A stretch of 64,000 bases of DNA from Macrosoma leucophasiata (Eukaryota > Arthropoda > Insecta > Lepidoptera > Hedylidae). The stretch is from contig JAWQUS010000010.1 of assembly GCA_036365455.1 (NCBI GenBank), positions 15,632,501 through 15,696,500 of the forward strand, read 5' to 3'. A program made the translations under genes and the position numbers. Below, one piece after another: positions 22,841 to 31,654 of this stretch. The notes below the pieces were generated by a model. That model did no database searches. It worked only from the letters and a program-made list of their open reading frames with translations, and was not told the origin of the DNA. The stretch's first letter is position 1; every line of letters begins with the position of its first letter.

Positions 22841-23105
22841 AGAGAAAAGAAAAAACACCTACTTGATCAACATGACATTTAATTATTAACTTCGATAGCT
22901 TCACTTTATTATTAGTAGGTATCTATAAAATCTTATTTGTATTCACTTAAACAACACCTGTGCTCACAATTGATAGAAAATGTATTAATTCCATAGCAGA
23001 TTTTAATTAAAAGATCGAATGGGATATTTCATTGGAAAATAACGGCTAATTCATATTATTGTCATTTAATCAAGAACTTCGATAACTTAACCCTGCGAGG
23101 ATTTT

Positions 23106-23330
23106 TTTTATGTAATGGGTAAACTGGCATACTGTTCACATTGATGTTAAGTGATGACTACAGCCTATAGACACCCACACAAAGACCGAGGATAAAATGC
23201 AGATGCGTTACCACTCCAGAGGCCTAAGGCGTTATGTCTCTGTGCCGGAAATTACAGGGCCGTACATTACCACCTGGCCGGAACACGATAGTGCTGAACA
23301 CTACCATTTAGCGGCAAGTATATTTAATTT
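23106..23330 (+). mobile_element. Repeat M, left part (split by Helitron)
   Basis: Runs TTTTTTATGTAATGGGTAA, GTGATGACTACAGCCTATAG, ACTCCAGAGGCCTAAGG and on to AGCGGCAAGTATATT, where intact copies continue GGTAATGCGG. Here the Helitron starts instead. The rest of the repeat reappears at 25447. Confidence 0.85.
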
Positions 23331-23777
23331 ATCTATACTTATAATAAAACTGTAGAAGTGTGAATTCTGTACAATAAAAATATTAAAAAAATAAATACCA
23401 GGGGATGTTACAAGATCGATACCGAACACAAATATGTGATTAGAAAAATGTTTGTCTGTCTGTCTGTCTGTTCAAGCATCACACAAAGTCTACCGGTCTG
23501 ATTACGATGAAACTTGATATAATTATACTTTAACCTTTGGCGCACAACACTGGGTACTTTTTATCCCGGCAAAATGTCTCTTTGTTTATGTGTTTGTGCA
23601 CGCTAATTTCAGAAATGGCTTATCCGATGATTTGCAGTTTCACCAATATATTGTAGTAAGTTTTACTAAACATTTAGTGTTTGTTTCGTGTCAATCGGTT
23701 CCGAAATAAAAAAGTTATGACAATTTAATCATATCGAATATTTTTAACTATTCTGTATCTATCTTCTATCTTTTAGG

Positions 23778-24232
23778 GGGTTTCGTACCTAAAAGTTTTA
23801 CCTTTTAGGTACGAAAGTAAGTAGCGGAGAATTACGGACCCTACGGATCACTAATTCTCCGCTGTCTGTCTGTCCGTCCATCCGTCTGTCTGTCACCAGG
23901 CTGTACCTATCTCATAAATAGTGATGGCTAGAAAGCTAACATTTTCACAAATTATATATTTCTGTTACCGCTACAAAGACAAACTTAATTACTAAAAATA
24001 AGAAAATGAAAATATTAAGGGGTCCAAGGGGGCATACAGTAAACATATTTTTTTCGTACCTATTGTTTTTACTCGATATTAATAACGGTAGCAAGTAGAC
24101 GCTTAACATTTTCACAGAATTTTTAGGTCTTATGTTGTATATAATATTTATTACCTTCCAACAAACGTAACTTTTTGTACGGAACCCATCGTTCACGAAT
24201 TCGACTCGCACTTGGCCGGATTTTTCTCTGTT
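23778..24232 (-). mobile_element. Lepidopteran repeat F inside the Helitron
   Basis: Minus strand: AATCCGGCCAAGTGCGAGTC, GGGTTCCGTACAAAAAG, TAGCGGTAACAGAAATATA, AGCCTGGTGACAGACAG, a GGAC/GACA run, GGGTCCGTAATTCTCCGC, ending in TTAGGTACGAAACCCCCTAA. This order (GGCCAAGTGCGAGTCGGACT...AGCCTGGTGACAGACGGACG...TACGGAACCCTAAAA) is a very common repeat of Lepidoptera whose class I cannot state. Two local hairpins (TTTCGTACCTAAAAG, 15 bp; AGCGGAGAATTA, 12 bp) sit at its end, 23784-23865. Confidence 0.65.
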
Positions 24233-24903
24233 AGTAACGTTAAGCATACCGCATAGCATCGTCCCTGCATAAAACAATCGCCGCTATGATCACCATTCAG
24301 CATGCCAAGCGTGGCAATTATGGCATATTCTTTCCTTATGACGCACAACACTTTTAGGAGCATCTTCGGGAAAGGCTTTGTCCAGCGGAGTGGGATGGAT
24401 GTCTTTCGGATATTATTATGATGATGATGATGGTGATGGTGGAGGTGGTGTAGGTGGCATAAGTGGGTAAAAATGCACAACGTAAATATTCAATTTTTCT
24501 CTTTTGCCGGCTCTTACGGAGTGCCTATATTATGCATAGATCTATCATTTATCTTTCATTCTCTATTAAAAGAATTAATTGACTGAAACTTTATACTAAT
24601 TATTATTATACAAAACTTCACAATAATTTTCCATAAAAAAATATTTTGCAAAGAAGTTTAAAATGGCCTTATCGAAAATACAGTTCAGCATAGGATGGAT
24701 GCGCGTTTAAAAACATAATTAGAAATTTTTTGCAATCCTAGCAGCCTGTGTGTATCCCCCCCGATGGCCATACGTCTAATATCGTGTACAGAGAAGCATT
24801 ACTGCAAAGTAGATTTTTTTACCTACTCAAAAGTGTTTATGATCCAAAATTAACCAAAATGTCTATCAAAAGCGCTGCCTAATGTCACAAAGCCACTATT
24901 CCA

Positions 24904-25304
24904 CGCTGGGCGTTCCGACGCCCAACGTCCCGACGGCCAGCGTCCCGACGTCGAGCGTCTCGACGCCCGGCGTCCCGACGCCCAGCGTCCCGACGCCCAG
25001 TATCCCGACGCCCAACGTCACGACGCCCAGTGTCCCGATGACCGGCGTCCCGACGCCTAACGTCACGACGCCCAGCGTTCCGACGCCCAGCGTCCCGACG
25101 CCCAGCGACCGGACGCCCAACGTCAGGACGCCCAGCTTCCCGATGACCAGCGTCCCGACGCCCAGCGACCCGACGTTGAGCGTCTCGACGCCCAGTGTCC
25201 CGACGTCGAGCGTCTCGACGCCCAGCGTCCCGACGCCCAGCGTTCCGACGCCCAGCGGCCTGACGCCCAGCGTCCCGACGTCCAGCATCTCGACGCCCAG
25301 CGTG
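24904..25304. repeat. 15-bp GC-rich minisatellite, short array
   Basis: About 27 degenerate copies of CGTCCCGACGCCCAG. The same monomer makes the large array at 33237-35353. The array is bracketed by a direct duplication of the Helitron's last ~65 bp (24839-24905 and 25314-25376; shared ATGATCCAAAATTAACC, AAAGCCACTATTCCACG). Open frames through it on both strands are repeat artefacts. Confidence 0.9.
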
Positions 25305-25446
25305 TTGTTTTTGTATGATCCAAAATTAACCTAAAGTTATATCCAAAAATGCTGCCCAAAGCCACTATTCCACGCGAACGAAGTTACGGGCACAGCTAGT
25401 TTATAAATATTAATCTCATAATAAAACAAATTATAAGAAATATTAT

Positions 25447-25512
25447 TAAATAAATTTGGTAATTCCGTGGTGCCTACGCCCGCTAGCTCCGTCACTGGAG
25501 CTCTACCACCGG
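25447..25512 (+). mobile_element. Repeat M, right part (split by Helitron)
   Basis: GGTAATTCCGTGGTGCCTAC, GCCCGCTAGCTCCGTCACTG and GAGCTCTACCACCGGTA are the terminal ~65 bp of repeat M, completing the copy at 23106-23330. A 47-bp AT-rich piece of unknown origin separates it from the Helitron end. Confidence 0.8.
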
Positions 25513-27567
25513 TAAAAAAATATTAGGGGTGTGAAAGCACGTTTCGCACAGTGGTGCACAGAGGTGGTCTGCGCTCATTACATCAACTCCGCTCCGTATC
25601 GCCTCGACCGCAGTCGTCAACGCACGGACGGCGCGCGGTCTACGCGTGGACTGCGAGTGAACCACTTGATAACCACTTGCTTGCCTTGCGTAGACTTTGC
25701 ATTGCCAACGCGCTGGTTCACAAGTAACATTGCGTCACTAACCCGTGTGAACAAACCACCCGTCGACAACGAGTGAACGCCGTTAACCGAGGTGATGCTG
25801 GTCGGGTGCCGGGTGGCTGTAATGAGCTTGACCTCTAACCTCAGTTATCTGTCAGATGTTAAGGGAATCTATCAACCCTGATATGTTAACATTTACTATG
25901 CCTGTAACGCATTTCGCTGTCACTGCTAAAGTAAATATAACTGTCATTGTTAAATTTGACAAAAACCATAACTTTAACAGATATGTTGACGCCAATTAAC
26001 CCAAGTTTATAAGAGTTACTTTAATCACGTCAACTACGAGTATAAAGCTATTAGAGTTGACATGTATAATCTGGCATCAGTCTGATCCATAATTGAAGCC
26101 AGATTGACGGCACATTAACTGTTTAACCTCCGTCTTAGAATTGGTGTACGATATAACATGTGTATAGACACGTGTCTATTATATCAACGTACCGTAGCAT
26201 ACCAACTTAGTGTAATAGTAATACGACACATCCTATTGAACTTTGAATCGGTCAAATTACTATATTTGGTTTACAAGAGTTCATTAAATACGAAACCGTC
26301 GTAAACAAGTACGTGAAGAAGGTGGGCAGTCGATGGATGAGGGCGCAAAATATTTTAATTCTTAACTTAGATGAAGAATTTTGATCCACATTGTTATTTA
26401 ATTTTCATATCGGTTACACCGAAACACCCGGCGGAAATTGACTTTGATAAGGGTTTAGTACGGTGCCCAAAAAAAAAGCCGATACAAGTTCAGTATCTAT
26501 TGTCATCTAACCCAGTCCAAACATAGAATAACATTGATGTTATACATTTTCACGATAGATTGACGTAATCAGGGAAGATAGAGTAGTTACCTATTTAATT
26601 ACTTTCTCTTCAATGGGATGAAATGTGCCTTATATAAGAGGATATAAGTATAACAAATCCATTCCCTACTTAGTCTTGTTTTAAAATCACGATAACTTAT
26701 ATAACATTAAAGTTATATAAGTTATCGTGATCTGCTATTCACACGGAAACAGGATGCCCGGTACGTTCGATTCTAGAATTTCACGCTCCTCTACCTACCA
26801 ATAGAATATCTATGCCCCTTCGTGAATCCGAATTGCGTTGCGTGACACAAACGTGTCTTTGTCAACGGACTAAACTTGGCTTAATCCCAAACTACGGAGG
26901 AAAGGTAACATATCTCTTTATTTACGTTATATTTACTGTGACAGTAACAAATGTCCCATTCACACATATGTATACATGAACCCATTCTCGTGATACACAT
27001 TGTAATGAAGAATCCCAGGAAATTGTGGATTCATCTTTATTTAGACGTTTGAGTTTGATTCACTTTAGAATAATGTGTAACGGTTTAAGTATATTTCAAG
27101 AAGACAAATTATAACAACTTCTCGTAGCGGCAGTTGCCTTAATTGGTGTCTAGATGACAGATTAAGGGTGGGGTAACAGTGACGTAATTGACAGCCCAAT
27201 CTGCTCCGCGTGGTCTTGTTGATGGATTTCGGTATACTGCTCGGCACTGCTCGCTTAACACTGCCTACCATCAAATTAATTGACATATTTTTGTACACTG
27301 TATAGTGTTTAATTCTACGTACGTTGTTAGTTTAATGATGTTGTTTTCAGTATAAAAATTGCAGGTGTATTGGCAGCTGCCTTGATGATGGTGAGTGATT
27401 AGCAACTTATTAAAATCCGTAAATAAAATCAATACGTCATGTCTTACGCACGTTAAGTTCTTATACACGATCTATTTCAATCATTATTGAACTATCATTT
27501 AGGCTTGGGCCGATGCCTTTGAAAATAATAAATAGTTTAAAAATTTGAAAGTTGAAAATATAACTCT
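25513..27567. other. Unannotated DNA with a GC-richer patch
   Basis: 25530-25800 is GC- and CpG-richer than its surroundings and holds an 81-codon frame without a recognisable domain. The remainder is unrecognised except for the hairpin at 26686-26731. Confidence 0.35.
26686..26731. other. Perfect 20-bp hairpin
   Basis: ATCACGATAACTTATATAAC (26686-26705) and its exact reverse complement (26712-26731) flank a 6-base loop. No target duplications or known repeat surround it. Confidence 0.65.
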
Positions 27568-27568
27568 T

Positions 27569-27848
27569 CACTGGAGGTAGAGCTCCAGTGATGGAGCTCA
27601 CGGGCGTAGGCACCACCGCATTACCTAATATACTTGCCGATAAATGGTAGTGTTCAGCACCATCGTGTCCCGGTCAGGTGGTAATGTACGGCCCTGTAAT
27701 TTCCGGCACAGGGGCATCACACCTTAGGTCTCAGGAGTGGTAACGCATCTGCATTTTGACCTTGGTCTTTGTGTAAGTGTCTATAGGCTGCAGTCATCAC
27801 TTAACATCGATGTGAGCTGCATGCTTGTTTGCCACTTCCATAACATAA
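27569..27848 (-). mobile_element. Metulj-like repeat M, near-full copy
   Basis: Plus-strand order is inverted: GGTAGAGCTCCAGTGATGGAGC, GGCGTAGGCACCACCGCATT, GTAGTGTTCAGCACC, CCTGTAATTTCCGGCACAG, AGGAGTGGTAACGCATCTGC, CTATAGGCTGCAGTCATCAC, GCATGCTTGTTTGCCACTTC and ATAACATAAAAAAA. Confidence 0.85.
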
Positions 27849-28075
27849 AAAAAACTAAATTTTAGGAAAAAATAAGTCGGGAACTCCTATAGAACAATTA
27901 TAAAAATATTTTTTGTCACACTTGGTAAATGCATTTATTTTTATATCCCAAGTACATTGTTCTTTTTTAGTCAAAATATTTATCCTTTTGCATTATTTTG
28001 ATTCAATATTTAAAAAAAACATCATATTTTCAATCGGAAATTCTCATTTTTAAAGTAAAACGGAAAGAAAAATTT

Positions 28076-28151
28076 GACTTCAGGCGAGGCTCGAACTCGC
28101 GACCTACTGGGAATCTAGTCCAGCCGCTCTTCCAATAGAGCTACTGAAGCC
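28076..28151 (-). ncRNA. tRNA-like sequence, unit 1
   Basis: Minus strand: acceptor GCTTCAG pairs with CTGAAGT; U8, A9; D stem GCTC/GAGC around a GG-containing loop; anticodon stem GCTGG/CCAGT; T arm GCGAG-TTCGAGC-CTCGC. A box TAGCTCTATTGG and B box GAGTTCGAGCC are present, and TTTTT follows 4 bases after the acceptor strand. The anticodon loop is 9 bases (ACTAGATTC) instead of 7, so it should not decode normally. Confidence 0.7.
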
Positions 28152-28382
28152 CTGCCCGATTTGTCAAATCTTTCCTTCACATCTATTGCATTGCTTTATG
28201 GTAGCAGTAGCGCCATCTATTACCAACTATGCTAGTTAGGCAACCGATATAATAGACTTTTCAGTTTATTGAATATCGTAAAGAAGTCGCTTTTACCCTT
28301 AATAATTGTTTTATATTATTTCGCATTAACACATGCTTGTGAAATATATTTTATTTTTAAAGAAAAACGGAAAGAAAAATTT

Positions 28383-28458
28383 GGCTTCAGGCGAGGTTCG
28401 AATTCGCGACCTACTGGGAATCTAGTCCAGCCGCTCTTCCAATTGAGCTACTGAAGCC
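28383..28458 (-). ncRNA. tRNA-like sequence, unit 2
   Basis: As unit 1, with D-loop side AATTGG. The acceptor can pair over 7 bp as GGCTTCA/TGAAGCC. The T-stem is changed (GCGAA opposite CTCGC) and the B box reads GAATTCGAACC, so this unit carries one mispair. Confidence 0.7.
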
Positions 28459-28689
28459 CTGCCCGATTTGTCAAATCTTTCCTTCACATCTATTGCATTG
28501 CTTTATGGTAGCAGCAGCGCCATCTATTACCAACTACGCTAGTTAGGCAACCGATATAATAGACTCTTCAGTTTATTGAATATCGTAAAGAAGTCGCTTT
28601 TACCCTTAATAATTGTTTTATATTATTTCGCGTTAACACATGCTTGTGAAATATATTTTATTTTTAAAGAAAAACGGAAAGAAAAATTT

Positions 28690-28765
28690 GACTTCAGGCG
28701 AGGCTCGAACTCGCGACCTACTGGGAATCTAGTCCAGCCGCTCTTCCAATAGAGCTACTGAAGCC
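28690..28765 (-). ncRNA. tRNA-like sequence, unit 3
   Basis: Identical by eye to unit 1 over the tRNA-like part, 614 bp away, showing little divergence between units. Confidence 0.7.
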
Positions 28766-28929
28766 CTGCCCGATTTGTCAAATCTTTCCTTCACATCTAT
28801 TGCATTGCTTTATGGTAGCAGCAGCGCCATCTATTACCAACTATGCTAGTTAGGCAACCGATATAATAGACTTTTCAGTTTATTGAATATCGTAAAGAAG
28901 TCGCTTTTACCCTTAATAATTGTTTTATA

Positions 28930-28969
28930 TTAGTCCAGCCGCTCTTCCAATTGAGCTACTGAAGCCCTG
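28930..28969 (-). ncRNA. tRNA-like fragment, unit 4
   Basis: Only the 5' half (acceptor 5' strand, D arm, start of anticodon stem) remains. A deletion joined TATTA of the spacer to GTCCAGCCGCTC, with TAG shared at the joint. Confidence 0.7.
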
Positions 28970-29134
28970 CCCGATTTGTCAAATCTTTCCTTCACATCTA
29001 TTGCATTGCTTTATGGTAGCAGCAGCGCCATCTATTACCAACTATGCTAGTTAGGCAACCGATATAATAGACTTTTCAGTTTATTGAATATCGTAAAGAA
29101 GTCGCTTTTACCCTTAATAATTGTTTTATATTAT

Positions 29135-29207
29135 TTCAGTAGCTCAATTGGAAGAGCGGCTGGACTAGATTCCCAGTAGGTCGCGAGTTCGAGCCTCGCC
29201 TGAAGTC
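29135..29207 (+). ncRNA. tRNA-like sequence, inverted terminal unit
   Basis: Same sequence on the plus strand: TTCAGTAGCTCAATTGGAAG through GCGAGTTCGAGCCTCGCC to CTGAAGTC, followed by T5 at 29211. The first two acceptor bases (GC) are replaced by AT at the inversion joint, so the acceptor stem is shortened. Confidence 0.7.
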
Positions 29208-29294
29208 AAATTTTTCTTTCCGTTTTTCTTTAAAAATAAAATATATTTCACAAGCATGTGTTAATGCGAAATAATATAAAACGAAAATTCTCAT

Positions 29295-30197
29295 GTTAGA
29301 ACCTGATATTTTTTAAGAATCGCTATTGGATTTTTTCTGTGAAATTTCTACTTAGTAGTAATGGTATAAAAATAGTATGCTAAAACTAATAGATTGCAAT
29401 TGACGATCAGATATTGGTACATAACGTTAGTTTTATAAATAGGTATCTACTGAATAAGAAAAAAAATGAAATTAATTGAGGGTAAAAAATGCTGAGGGAT
29501 GCTAAAAATGAAGACAGATAACAATTATAAATATGTAAGAATTCAATTATTAGAAATAGCTACAAATTATATTCGAAATCTACAAAGCAAGAACAAAGAA
29601 AAACAGTAACAAGGAAAATAAAAACAAGAAATTCTAAGCCAATCCTTGAAATTTTAAAACATGAAGCAATATCAGCCAAGGACGTTAGCCAATACAACTA
29701 AATAATAATATAAAAAATAATTATATATATATTATTACATAAAAAGGAGACAACGAAGGCACACTACCACTACGTCGTAAAGGCAGTAATACGAGTATAA
29801 CTATGTCACATATATAACATAGAAATAGTAAGTAATGCAATATACCTAATATTATTCTTATAACCAAATTTACACTTATCATAATGGCCTATTAAAAGTC
29901 CTAAGAATCTCATCAAAAGTAAATCAAATTTACCTATATAGGAAAAAGTTGTCAAATATATATTATCATAAGCACCTACCTAATACTTCATACTTTCGCT
30001 CTGCAACCATAAAATACAAAAGAACTATATATTATTGAACGTGACTACATCCACTCCCAGTCGACATCATTTTTACATTAGTTAGTCTCGCAAATCCTTT
30101 ATGAAATCACTTAGTGGAGTTCACATTTTTCATTCAATGTATGCCACATCATATGCAATAGGCAATAATCACATTACTTCAATTTCTTAAATTCTTT
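29295..30197. other. Unannotated AT-rich DNA
   Basis: No gene or recognised repeat. Confidence 0.4.
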
Positions 30198-30480
30198 TTT
30201 TTATGTAATGGAAGTTATAAATAAGCATGCAGTTCACATTGATGTTAAGTGATGACTGCAGCCTTTAGACACCCACACAAAGACCAAGGTCAAAATGCAG
30301 ATGCGTCACCACTCCTGAGGCCTAAGGCGTTATGCTTCTGTGCCGGAAATTACAGGGCCATACATTACCACCTGAGCGGAAGACGATAGTGCTGAACACT
30401 ACCATTTAACGGCAAGTATATAAGGTAATGCGGTGGTGCCTTCGCCCCCGAGCTCCGTCACTGGAGCTCTACCACCAGTA
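30198..30480 (+). mobile_element. Metulj-like repeat M, near-full copy
   Basis: TTTTTTTTATGTAATGGAAG, AAGCATGCAGTTCACATTG, GTGATGACTGCAGCC, ACTCCTGAGGCCTAAGGCG, GGAAATTACAGGGCC, CACCTGAGCGGAAGACGATAG, GGTAATGCGGTGGTGCC, and the terminal palindrome GAGCTCCGTCACTGGAGCTC then TACCACCAGTA. Confidence 0.88.
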
Positions 30481-30819
30481 AATTCTTTTGTGACAGCAGT
30501 TTTTGATGTTATGAATATCCCATATTGTCACATTGATGATAATACTGCAGTCAATGGACATCTACCTACTCTGTTATGAGTATGACAGATACGCCGTTTA
30601 TGGTATGAAGGACTATTTGTTAATACGTGTAAAAAAATTCTGAATAAATCATATATTTATTTATCTTCACAGCTCTGTATCAGCCAGTTCAGATTTTGTT
30701 CAGACAGAGGCCTCAAATATCCGCGTACAGAGGAGAAGAGAGGGAGGAAAACTGCTCACGCGGATACTCAATGACAGGAAAATCATTATTTAAAATACCA
30801 GACATTCTTATAATAATTA

Positions 30820-31138
30820 ACTGCCTCGGTAACCTAGTGGTAGCAGGCCACTACTACTACGCTGAGGTCCTTGGTTCGGTTCGGGTAGGGATTTATCAGA
30901 GATAATGGTGTAAAGTCCTTTATCTCTGGTTCTATTGGGCTTTTTCCATTTTCTGGAAATTTCCCAGTACCTCGAAGTTTAATGTGCCCGGAGATGTCAA
31001 CAGGCTCGCCACCTGTTACATGGGCCAAAACGTAACCGGCGAATCGTGGGTGTTTGCATGTATGCTTGAATGATTGAATGCATGCATTTACCTCTGCCTA
31101 CCGCTTCGGGATTACAGGCGTGAAGTTACGTTTTTCTT
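30820..31138 (+). mobile_element. tRNA-headed SINE, family A, full length
   Basis: Head CTGCCTCGGTAACCTAGTGG (A box), CTGAGGTCCTTGGTTCGGTTC (B box, one change), body TAAAGTCCTTTATCTCTGGT and GATGTCAACAGGCTCGCCAC, tail AACCGGCGAATCGTGGGTG, CTCTGCCTACCGCTTCGGG and TTACAGGCGTGAAGTTACG. TTCTTATA occurs on both sides (30805-30812, 31134-31141), a possible but imperfectly placed duplication. Confidence 0.85.
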
Positions 31139-31447
31139 ATAGTACCCGTATTTATCACCTGGTGCATAAAATCATAATATACTTATGAAAAATCAAGCAT
31201 ACGTCTTGACTTGATTCTACGTTCTTGAGTTAACTTTATACATAACTATTAGCCGTGACATCGCTTTAGCATGATGCCTGATCCCGTAAGAAATTTGGGC
31301 AATCCTCTCATGTACTCCCAAAAGCACTTACAAGCCAAAGAATCATGGCAAGTTTCATACATTGATTTGTATAAAAAAAGTTAGAAAAAGGTACAAGGTA
31401 AAACGGATTAGAAATATTATCTAGGGAACCTAAAGAACATTATCTGG

Positions 31448-31643
31448 TTGTTTTTATATTATTTCGCATTAACACATGCTTGTGAAATATATTTTATTTT
31501 AAAGAAAAATGGAAAGAAAAATTTGACTTCAGGCGAGACTCGAACTCAGTAGCTTAATTGGAAGAGCGGTTGGACTAGATTCCCAGTAGGCCGCGAGTTC
31601 GAGTCTCGCCTGAAGTCAAATTTTTCTTTCCATTTTTCAAAAT
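31448..31643 (+). mobile_element. tRNA-like fold-back element with 11-bp duplication
   Basis: Same family as 28049-29284. The left half is antisense spacer and tRNA 3' part (31448-31547). The right half is sense tRNA-like sequence from TCAGTAGC (31546) to CTGAAGTC (31617), followed by T5. The arms 31504-31547 and 31595-31638 are perfect 44-bp inverted repeats around a 47-base loop. ACATTATCTGG flanks both sides (31437-31447, 31644-31654). The 11-bp duplication suggests insertion by target-primed reverse transcription or a staggered break. Confidence 0.8.
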
Positions 31644-31654
31644 ACATTATCTGG

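Larger units (their letters stand above)
23332..25399 (+). mobile_element. 2.07-kb non-autonomous Helitron with internal minisatellite
   Basis: 5' end A|TCTATACTTATAATAAAACTG at 23332. The 3' end is CGCGAACGAAGTTACGGGCAC then AGCTAG|T at 25399, so the insertion lies between A and T as expected for Helitrons. Landmarks in the 5' part are GAAGTGTGAATTCTGTAC, a TCTG run, CTTTAACCTTTGGCGCACAA and CGTGTCAATCGGTT, shared with 32669-33236. The 3' part shares the module at 3566. No Rep/helicase frame is present. It contains repeat F (23778-24232) and a 15-bp minisatellite (24904-25304). Confidence 0.75.
28049..29284 (-). mobile_element. Tandem tRNA-like mobile element (307-bp units)
   Basis: Three head-to-tail units repeat exactly every 307 bp (GACTTCAGG at 28076, GGCTTCAGG at 28383, GACTTCAGG at 28690). 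A fourth is shortened by an internal deletion (junction near 28932). A final unit is inverted from 29135 to 29281. Each full unit is one tRNA-like sequence plus about 230 bp of spacer (GCCCGATTTGTCAAATCTTT, AGCGCCATCTATTACCAACT, AAGAAGTCGCTTTTACCCTT, AACACATGCTTGTGAAATAT). The whole block is flanked by the 10-bp direct repeat AAATTCTCAT (28039-28048 and 29285-29294), as if the multimer had been inserted in one event. No protein frame or hammerhead-type core is visible. A related 196-bp insertion is at 31448. Confidence 0.8.

Noticed and set aside
24882..25365. Frames of 80-150 codons at the smaller minisatellite
   Set aside because: Same repeat artefact as at 33.2 kb.
25530..25800. CpG-island promoter of a host gene
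   Set aside because: GC-richer, but no recognisable exon, splice pattern or core promoter motif follows it.
28076..28765. Cluster of ordinary tRNA genes
   Set aside because: The anticodon loop has 9 bases and gives no sensible anticodon, one unit has a T-stem mismatch, one is truncated, and the block has transposon-like flanks.
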